Position numbers and translations under genes: made by a program
Source of the DNA: Bacteroidales bacterium UBA4459
GTDB taxonomy: Bacteria > Bacteroidota > Bacteroidia > Bacteroidales > F082
Direction of reading: 5' to 3'
NCBI GenBank assembly: GCA_002389465.1
Contig: DGOT01000201.1
Coordinates: 1 to 21,260 of the forward strand
DNA: 21,260 nt
In this document: piece after piece, positions 1 through 7,300 of the stretch
Layout: each line of letters starts with the position of its first letter
Position numbering within the stretch: position 1 is the stretch's first letter
The notes under the pieces: model-generated
Seen by the model: the letters and a program-made list of their open reading frames with translations, nothing else
What the model was told of the DNA's origin: nothing
Database searches by the model: none

Positions 1-1004
1 AAACGGAAACCCTGAACCTGAAAGCGGGGGCCATTCTTCTAGCTACGGGTTTCGATCCATACGAACCACCGGCAGGGGAATTTGGTTACGGCGAAATTGA
101 CAATGTGGTCACTTTTCCGCAGTTCAAAAGAATCGTCCACTACTGTGATGACAAGCTGATTTATAAAGGAAAAGAAGTCAAAAATATTGCCTACATCTAT
201 TGCGTAGGCAGTCGGCAACTCGATGGTGAAAACAAATATTGCTCGCGCTACTGCTGTTCTTCAACCATTCACACCGCCATCACCGTAAAGAAAAAATACA
301 AGCACATCCATAATTTCCATTTTAACAGGGGTATACGAACTTACGGTAAAGCCGAAGTGTGGTACGACGAATCGTCGCGATTGGGTGATATTTACCTGCA
401 ATCATTTGAACACGATCCGCCGGTCATCGAAAAAAAAGGCAAGGACACCGTTGTCAGAATTAAAGATATACTGACTACCGATAAGGAGTTGGAAGTGGTG
501 GCCGACCTTGTAGTACTCGTTACCGGCATGGTGCCACGTAAAGACAATGCAATTGGCAACCTGTTAAAAGTTCCGAAAGGCAGGGACAAATTCTTCAATG
601 AAATTCATATGAAACTGCGACCGGTAGAAACCGTCATCGACGGGGTGAACATTGCCGGGGCAAGCCAGGGGCCGAAAAATATTATGGAATCCATGAACTC
701 GGCACTGGCGGCAGCGGCCAAATCTTTCTCACTTGTAGATGCGGGCGAACTGGCGCTAGAACCCACTGTTGCAAAAGTTGACAAGAAAGCCTGTGAATGG
801 TGTGGAAAATGCGATGAGGCCTGTCCGTACAGTGCATTTGAAAAAGTTGAATTCAACGGTAAAACCATTGCCGCGGTCAATTCAGCAGTTTGTAAGGGAT
901 GCGGCATGTGCTTGCCGGTATGCCCGGTCAATGCCCTCGATCTTATCGGCCTGACCGATGTAGATGTGGAAAGCATGATTGACGCTTTAGTACCTCAAGT
1001 TTAA
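1..1004 (+). CDS. HdrA-like flavin/iron-sulfur oxidoreductase subunit, 5' truncated
   Basis: The C-terminal 333 residues of a heterodisulfide reductase subunit A family protein; the reading frame is open from base 3 and continues off the left edge. HdrA-type proteins carry FAD and several [4Fe-4S] clusters and split or pass electrons between soluble donors and partner subunits. Visible here are a Rossmann-type segment ending in ATGFDPYEP near the left edge, the HdrA signature CVGSR followed by YCSRYCC (about bases 200-260), and a C-terminal two-cluster ferredoxin domain. Its cysteine codons are at 792, 801, 810, 822 and 891, 900, 909, 921, both in CxxCxxCxxxCP spacing. The N-terminal half, with the FAD dinucleotide site, is outside the window. 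The next gene starts 5 bases after the stop, so this is an operon. The C-terminal ferredoxin domain favours HdrA over QmoA. Family assignment is firm; the physiological partner is not visible. Confidence 0.9.
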   Translation, partial: TETLNLKAGAILLATGFDPYEPPAGEFGYGEIDNVVTFPQFKRIVHYCDDKLIYKGKEVKNIAYIYCVGSRQLDGENKYCSRYCCSSTIHTAITVKKKYKHIHNFHFNRGIRTYGKAEVWYDESSRLGDIYLQSFEHDPPVIEKKGKDTVVRIKDILTTDKELEVVADLVVLVTGMVPRKDNAIGNLLKVPKGRDKFFNEIHMKLRPVETVIDGVNIAGASQGPKNIMESMNSALAAAAKSFSLVDAGELALEPTVAKVDKKACEWCGKCDEACPYSAFEKVEFNGKTIAAVNSAVCKGCGMCLPVCPVNALDLIGLTDVDVESMIDALVPQV

Positions 1005-1009
1005 AATAA

Positions 1010-1294
1010 ATGACCATGGAAATTGAGAAAGGGAAAACAGCAAAATACCTCAAAGAGAAACGTCCTGTTCCCAAAGAGGTGACCGAACAGTTAAAACAGT
1101 TTACCCGGGCAAAAAAGCAAATGCTCAATGCCTTAAAGGAAGGGGAGAAAACTGTTCCGCAACTGGCTGAAGCATTGCAACTTTCAAAAGATGAAGTAAT
1201 GTTTCAATTAATGAGCTTGCTGAAATACGGTTTTGTAGAAACCGGTGAAATAGACGATATGGATGAATATTTTTCCTATAAAATAAAAAAGTAA
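1010..1294 (+). CDS. Small winged-helix-like protein between Hdr subunits
   Basis: A 94-residue, lysine/glutamate-rich soluble protein with no signal peptide or membrane segment. Residues about 30-80 read as a winged helix: a helix containing AKKQMLNAL, then TVPQLAEALQLSKDEV as a helix-turn-helix, then a wing-like LLKYGFVETGEI. It contains no cysteine, histidine or tryptophan, so it cannot itself bind an Fe-S cluster. It starts 5 bases after the hdrA-like stop, and its stop codon shares one base with the ATG of the following hdrC-like gene, so translation of the three is probably coupled. A second in-frame ATG at 1016 is an equally possible start. Inference: it is either a local regulator or, given its place inside the operon, an assembly or docking factor for the redox complex. 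I do not recognise a named family. Confidence 0.75.
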   Translation: MTMEIEKGKTAKYLKEKRPVPKEVTEQLKQFTRAKKQMLNALKEGEKTVPQLAEALQLSKDEVMFQLMSLLKYGFVETGEIDDMDEYFSYKIKK

Positions 1295-2361
1295 TGGCAA
1301 GAATTAATCCTGAATTCACGGATGAGTTGAAGAAATTTGGGGCATTCGACCCCAATGCCTGCTACAATTGTGGCAATTGCACAGCGGTGTGCACTTTGTC
1401 GGATGAGGACAATTCCTTCCCGCGAAAAATGGTACGCTACAGTGTTTTGGGTTTGGAAAGTGAAATTAAAGCCTCACTTGATCCCTGGCTCTGTTACTAC
1501 TGTGGCGAATGCAGTGTGACCTGCCCTCGTGAGGCCGATCCCGGCGAATTAATGATGTCGCTCCGCCGCTGGCTGACGGCCAAATATGACTGGACAGGAT
1601 TATCAGGATTGCTCTACAAATCTGTTGCAGCTTCGCTTACCGCTTTTATCCTATTGGCTGCTCTTGTGCTGTGGTTTGGCGCTTACGAGCAATTCAACCT
1701 GGATGCCATCATGCACTTCGGATATTATTTTGAAATGCTGGCCATCAGCACCGTTTTTCTCCTGATCCTGCTGCCCAATATTATCCACATGTGGTGGCTT
1801 ACTTTGTACAAACCCGGAATTAAAGCACCACTACCTAATTATTTTAAGGCAATTGGAGAACTCCTTGTTCACATGTTTACACAAAAACGTACCCTCGGTT
1901 GCGATGATAACCAGACACGGTGGTTCGAGCATTTTATCCTTGTTTTGGGTTATCTGAGTTTGTTATTTACCACCGTTTTCCTGAATTGGTTCGAAACGCA
2001 ATACCTGTTCATTATTATTTTGGGATACATCGAAAGTGCCGTCATTTTCGTGGTCACCTTCGACTTTGTGAGACGACGGATTCAAAAAGAGGCGGAAATC
2101 AATAAACATTCGCAGCCCAGCGACTGGCTGTTTGTCATCTGGTTATTCCTGATGGGATTGACAGCATTTATCGTGCGCTTATTTATTGATTTGGACATCC
2201 TCGAAAATAATGTGTGGATGTATCTGGTACACCTGATTATTCTTGTGCAATGGGCCTTGATTATTGTCCCTTTCGGAAAATGGACACACTTTTTGTACCG
2301 ATCTTTTGCCATGTATTTTGAGCGTATTATCAGTTTGGAAACTGCCGAAAACAAAAAGTAA
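1294..2361 (+). CDS. HdrC-HdrE fusion (QmoC-like) membrane iron-sulfur/cytochrome b subunit
   Basis: A 355-residue membrane-anchored redox subunit. The N-terminal domain (residues about 15-95) is HdrC-like, with two [4Fe-4S] motifs: C23, C26, C29, C33 and C67, C70, C73, C77-P. About six hydrophobic segments follow, near residues 107-129, 143-168, 210-231, 236-258, 278-298 and 307-328, resembling the HdrE/DsrM/NarI cytochrome b fold. H165, H193, H213, H313 and H332 lie in or next to these segments and are candidate heme b ligands. Fusion of HdrC and HdrE in one chain is the known layout of QmoC in sulfate reducers, and the length fits. Such subunits exchange electrons with the menaquinone pool. 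The start overlaps the preceding stop by one base. No HdrB-like cysteine-rich domain is encoded downstream; the operon ends here against a convergent gene. Confidence 0.85.
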   Translation: MARINPEFTDELKKFGAFDPNACYNCGNCTAVCTLSDEDNSFPRKMVRYSVLGLESEIKASLDPWLCYYCGECSVTCPREADPGELMMSLRRWLTAKYDWTGLSGLLYKSVAASLTAFILLAALVLWFGAYEQFNLDAIMHFGYYFEMLAISTVFLLILLPNIIHMWWLTLYKPGIKAPLPNYFKAIGELLVHMFTQKRTLGCDDNQTRWFEHFILVLGYLSLLFTTVFLNWFETQYLFIIILGYIESAVIFVVTFDFVRRRIQKEAEINKHSQPSDWLFVIWLFLMGLTAFIVRLFIDLDILENNVWMYLVHLIILVQWALIIVPFGKWTHFLYRSFAMYFERIISLETAENKK

Positions 2362-2417
2362 CCGAATGTTGTAAATCCAATGCAGGCAGGAATATTTCGT
2401 TCCGTATCCCTTTGTCT

Positions 2418-3215
2418 CTATTTCCCAAGTTTGAGTATTCGAAAAGCTCCACGAACAACAGCTACAAACACAAGCGCGCCAATAATCAAATCGGGATATT
2501 TTGAATGGGTTAGAAAGACCAGAATGCCTGCAAGAATTACCCCCGAATTAATAATGACATCGTTGGAAGTGAAAATCATGCTAGCCTTCATGTGGGCTTC
2601 ATTGCTTTTTGACTTTTGCAGAAGGTAGAGGCAAACCGCATTGGCGATTAGTGCCAGCACGGAAACAATGATCATTGTCTTGAAATCGGGTGCGGCTTCA
2701 AAGCCGATAAACCGCCGAACAACCTCCATTAATCCGAGAAGAGCCAGTAGCATCTGGAAGTATCCGCTCATAGTGGCAACTTCCTTCTTCCGGTTGACAG
2801 CAGCACCGACAGCCCACAAACTCAGCCCATACACCAAGGCATCTGCCAACATGTCCAGCGAATCGGCCACAAGGCCCATAGAGCGCGACAGAAAACCCGT
2901 AGTCATTTCGATAACAAAGAAGCCGAAGTTGATAATCAGGACCGTCCACAAAAGTTTTGCCTGCCCCTTTTCCGTACCTTCCGTTATCATGGTGTCATCT
3001 ATAAGGACGGTTTTTTCGCGGCTTGAACCCAGATTAAGTTCTCCAAGAAGTTTCTCTATTTCTGTATCGTTACCGGCGTGGACAATGACCAGCTTCCGGT
3101 GTTCAATATCAAATTCGAGCTTTTTGATTGCAGAGAGTCCGCCCAGTTTCATTCTGATAAGCGCTTCCTCCGATGGGCAGTCCATTTTGTTGATGTAATA
3201 AATGGTTTTTTTCAT
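2418..3215 (-). CDS. Cation diffusion facilitator family transporter with N-terminal HMA-like domain
   Basis: A 265-residue inner-membrane protein. Residues 1-65 look like a ferredoxin-fold heavy-metal-associated domain, but the usual MxCxxC is MDCPSE (M11, C13), with one cysteine only. Residues about 88-262 form a compact CDF transmembrane domain of about six helices. The helix 2 motif DSLDMLAD supplies D121 and D125 (plus D118), matching the DxxxD metal site of YiiP. In helix 5 the expected HxxxD is FTSND, so the histidine is replaced by F215 while D219 is kept. There is no room for the C-terminal cytoplasmic domain common in CDF proteins. CDF transporters export divalent metals by proton exchange; the substrate here cannot be read from sequence. 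It lies 98 bases downstream of tsaD on the same strand, in a gap with no clear terminator or promoter, and converges on the hdrC-like gene. Confidence 0.85.
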   Translation of the reverse strand: MKKTIYYINKMDCPSEEALIRMKLGGLSAIKKLEFDIEHRKLVIVHAGNDTEIEKLLGELNLGSSREKTVLIDDTMITEGTEKGQAKLLWTVLIINFGFFVIEMTTGFLSRSMGLVADSLDMLADALVYGLSLWAVGAAVNRKKEVATMSGYFQMLLALLGLMEVVRRFIGFEAAPDFKTMIIVSVLALIANAVCLYLLQKSKSNEAHMKASMIFTSNDVIINSGVILAGILVFLTHSKYPDLIIGALVFVAVVRGAFRILKLGK

Positions 3216-3313
3216 GAAGACAAAAAAAGTAATACAAACAATGACGATCCTGGTTTGGAATCCTTACTATAATTTTTAAATATTATTAAGTAGCCGGATT
3301 ATCAAATCACAAC

Positions 3314-4330
3314 TCACAGCCTGCTTTTTGAGTAGGGTGTAATGTTCTGCAGGGCGAAGTCTTTGTCAAGGTATTTAAAATACCCGGCAATAGCGATCAT
3401 GGCAGCATTGTCGGTGCTGTATTGCAGTTTAGGAACATACACCTTACTTTCAGTTTCCGATGCTAATTGCTGCATGGCTTTGCGTAAGCCTGAGTTAGCC
3501 GAAACACCACCAGCAATAGCCACCTCATGAATGCCTGTTTCTTCGATGGCTTTTTTCAGTTTCTTTATCAGTATATGAATGATGGTGCGTTGTAATGACG
3601 CGGAAAGGTCAGCTTTGTTTTTTTCGATGAACGCTTCGTCCTCTTTGAGCCTGTCGCGCAGGAAATATAAAAACGAAGTTTTCAAACCGCTGAAACTGTA
3701 ATCCAATCCTTTGATACGTGGCTCGGGAAATGAGAAAGCATCCGGATTACCCACTTCAGCCAGTTTGTCAATTTGCGGTCCTCCCGGGTAAGGAAGCCCC
3801 ATTATTTTAGCGGCTTTGTCGAATGCTTCTCCGGCAGCGTCGTCAATGGTTGTTCCGATCACGTGCATGTCCGAAGGAGAGTTTACTCTAACGATCTGCG
3901 TATGTCCTCCCGAAACAGTAAGGCATAAGAAAGGAAATCCGGGATGTCCTGCTGTGTCATAGTCCTCAATAAAATGCGACAGGATGTGTGCTTTCAGGTG
4001 ATCCACTTCAATAATGGGAATACCAAGTCCCATAGCAAACGACTTGGCAAAAGAAGTGCCTACCAGCAACGATCCCAGTAAGCCTGGGCCCCTTGTAAAG
4101 GCGATCGCATTCAACTGATTTTTGGTTATCTTTGCTTTGCTAAGTGCTACGTCAACAACAGGTACAATGTTTTGCTGGTGTGCCCTTGAAGCAAGTTCAG
4201 GGACAACGCCTCCGTATGTTTTATGTATGTCTTGGTTGGCTATAACATTAGACAGGATACGGGTGTCGTGCAACACGGCCGCCGAGGTGTCGTCACAGGA
4301 TGATTCAATGCCTAAAATATATATACTCAT
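3314..4330 (-). CDS. tsaD: tRNA N6-adenosine threonylcarbamoyltransferase TsaD
   Basis: A 338-residue cytoplasmic enzyme of the ASKHA/Kae1 fold that transfers threonylcarbamoyl from TC-AMP to A37 of ANN-decoding tRNAs (t6A), working with TsaB and TsaE in bacteria. The N-terminal GIESSCDDTS, the metal-binding H111 and H115 (HLKAH, same numbering as E. coli), SGGHTQ (140-145), the DDAAGEAFDKAAK stretch (163-175), AGGVSANSGLR (273-283) and the metal ligand D307 in TDNAAM are all present. Length is normal and no active-site residue is missing. The ATG start abuts the TTG start of the divergent tamB-like gene with no spacer, so its promoter must lie within that gene. It is probably an essential housekeeping gene. 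Confidence 0.97.
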   Translation of the reverse strand: MSIYILGIESSCDDTSAAVLHDTRILSNVIANQDIHKTYGGVVPELASRAHQQNIVPVVDVALSKAKITKNQLNAIAFTRGPGLLGSLLVGTSFAKSFAMGLGIPIIEVDHLKAHILSHFIEDYDTAGHPGFPFLCLTVSGGHTQIVRVNSPSDMHVIGTTIDDAAGEAFDKAAKIMGLPYPGGPQIDKLAEVGNPDAFSFPEPRIKGLDYSFSGLKTSFLYFLRDRLKEDEAFIEKNKADLSASLQRTIIHILIKKLKKAIEETGIHEVAIAGGVSANSGLRKAMQQLASETESKVYVPKLQYSTDNAAMIAIAGYFKYLDKDFALQNITPYSKSRL

Positions 4331-7300
4331 TTGAAACAGAAACAGGTTCGCAAAAATAACATAAAAAAGCTATTCAGGTGGCTGCTGAATATTGTACTGG
4401 TATTCATTGCAATACCTTTCGTGCTTACTTTTATGTTTCGCGACCCGATGGTCCAGTCGTTATCGGCACGTATGCTTACCAAATGGCTGAGTGAGAAAAC
4501 AGGTTACCACATCGAATTGGAAAAAGTTCGGCTGACAGCTTTTAGGGGCTTATCATTCGAAGGACTCAAAATTAATGACCACCATGGTGAAGCTATGTTG
4601 CATGTGGACCGGCTGAATGCACAACCTGCATTCTCCGACTGGAACCTGTTATTTCTGAAGTTTAAAAGCATTGATATTGAAGGTGCTTTTTTTCGCTACG
4701 CCCGCTACAAGAACGAAGACGACTATAACTTGATGATCTTCCTGAATAAGTATCTGGGTAGCAGCTCAGCAGATCAGTCAAAGAAATCTGGAGATTTTCA
4801 CCTGAATACGGGTGAACTGGTGCTTGCCAACTCAAAATTTCACCTTTACGATGAGCACAGCCATTACGCTAACGTAATTGGGGTGGATTATGCCGACATG
4901 CTCATTGACAGTATCTATCTGTACAGCCATGATTTTAACCTGATCAATGATTCGCTGCATTTGCAGATCGACAGCCTGTTTGCCCACGAGAAAAGCGGCT
5001 TTACGATTGACAGAATGAGTACAGGCTTCGGTATAAGCTCAACAAACCTGCAGGCACATAATTTATTACTCGACAGCCATAATTCGCACCTTGATCTTGA
5101 CCTTGATTTTTATTACAGCGGTTACAACGACTACAGAGACTTTATTGATTCGGTAGTAATGACAGGAGATATCAGACTATCCACTTTAGATTTGTCCGCA
5201 GTTGGTTATTTTGCTGACATTATGTTTCAGATGCCTAATGTTACTGGTATCTCTGGCTATGTTTCAGGTCCGGTTTCTTTTATGAAGGGTGACCATTTGC
5301 GGATTAAATACGGACGTACTACACGGTTCTATGGGAATGCCCTGATTAAAGGGTTGCCCGATTTTTTTACTTCCTACATGGAAGCGGAAATCTTTGAGCT
5401 GACGACTTCTGCGTGTGATCTGAAATCATTCACTCTGCCAGATGCAGAACACAAACATATTGATTTGTCAGATTTGGTATCATGCGATGAATTGTTTAAG
5501 GCTCAGGGGTCATTCAAAGGATATTATGAGGATTTTACAACAAAGCTGAACCTTCAGTCTGACGAAGGAGTGCTGAATGCGGACGTTACGTATAGGAAAA
5601 GTGAGGACCAGACAATTGATGTAAAAGCCCGACTGGATGGCGAACAGTTCGACATGGGCGAATTGTTAAACGTACAGGATGTCTTCGGCAATGTCTCTCT
5701 GGACATAAAGATAGATGCATACGGTAGAGACCTTAGCGACATGAAGATCGATGTGGATGGTTACCTCAGCTCCATCGACTTTTTTGGGTATTCCTACAAG
5801 CGCATTGCTGTAAATGGATGGTACCAAAGTGACAGCATTAAAAGCACTTTGCGCGTGGGAGATAAGAGCCTGATGATGGGAGCTGATGTGGCTTTAAACC
5901 TGAAGCGGGGCCCGATACTGAAAGCCCACACGAACATTAAGTATGCCGATCCCGGAAAGCTTCATCTAATCAGTGATCAGAACTTCAGAATAACAACCGT
6001 TGCCGATCTTCTGATGAAGGGTTTTAACCCGGACAGTATGTCGGGAAGGTTAACATTAGCCGGCACGGTTTTGTATTTTGATGACCTGAAATACACTCTG
6101 CAGCATGCCGAGCTGTTAAAAAGCCACGACGACAAGGATGTAATCGAAATACATTCGGATTATGCGGATGCCAAAATGGAAGGGAAATTCAACATTACAG
6201 AAACCGGAGATCTTCTTGCCGGGCTGTTTGATCATTACTACCATATTACAAACTACGCAAACGACAGCATGCTGCGACGGCGGCAAAATATGGCAATAAA
6301 TGTAGAAATTAAGGATGGTATTTTAATTGAAGAACAATTAGTTCCGGGTCTTTATCTGTCGCCGGGTACAAACCTGCAGGCACAAATTGATTACGGCAGT
6401 AATGACCTGGCCGTTACTATGAATTCGGAACTGATCGAATATGTGGGTAATTCGTTGAACCGGAACAATTTCGTGGTGGAAACGAATAAAAATATATTGA
6501 ATTATACGTATTCGGCTGACAGAATTGTATTAAAAGACAGCACATCGGAAGATAAAACGGTATTTGGAATTGATAATTTTGTTTTGAAGGGTCTGTCGGG
6601 AAATGACCGTGTCACGTTCGGATTAAACTGGGATAATAAGGATTCGATGCTGCTGAACAGGGCAATGATTGAAGGATATATGAAGTATGATACAGGTGTA
6701 TCGGTTCTTCGGATGAATAATTCAGAGGTTTATATAAACGACACCTTATGGCATATCAAGGATGGTAACGCTGTTATAATAGACAGCGCATCTACCCGCT
6801 TTGAAGATTTGGTAATTTACGGAGGGCAGTCGGCCATGAGTTTGACCGGCGAATTACCGCAATCCGATAACGACACCCTGCATGTTGGCTTTAACAATTG
6901 GAATTTATCTCATTTCGATATTGTTACAAAGATGTTCGGATTTGATTTAAATGGAAAAATAAACGGTAATGTTGAGGTTACACGAGCATTCACGAATCTG
7001 ACTTTTGAAACGGATCTTAAGATTGATAATTTTTATTTTAACAGGCAGTATATGGGTGCGGCTACCCTGCAAAGTAAATGGAATAATGCAAGCAAATCCA
7101 TCTTTATCGATTCTGATATTGTCAGAGAAGGTTCGTCCGGCCAGGGACGTGTTTTTTCGGCTATTGGCTATTATTATCCTTTTAGGGAGGAGGGAAATTT
7201 TGACCTGAAGATTGATTTCAACAGGCTAAAAATAAAAACTATAGAGCCCTTCTTTATTGAATATGTCTCGAACATCGAAGGGGTGGCGTCGGGTAATTTT

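Noticed and set aside
1..2361. Canonical qmoABC/apr sulfate-reduction locus
   Set aside because: The visible HdrA-like chain has a C-terminal ferredoxin unlike QmoA, and no QmoB or apr genes are in view, so a sulfate-reduction label is not supported.
2362..2417. Bidirectional terminator between the convergent hdrC-like and CDF genes
   Set aside because: The only stem is GGAA/TTCC with no T-run, too weak to call.
2641..3198. Plus-strand open frame (185 codons) opposite the CDF transporter
   Set aside because: It is serine-, arginine- and threonine-rich, as expected from reading antisense to a membrane protein; the minus-strand frame has clear CDF motifs.
3216..3313. Possible terminator or promoter in the gap between tsaD and the CDF gene
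   Set aside because: Only AT-only or 4-bp stems are present, and TACTTTTT near 3224-3231 lacks both the final G and a -33 element, so neither call is supported.
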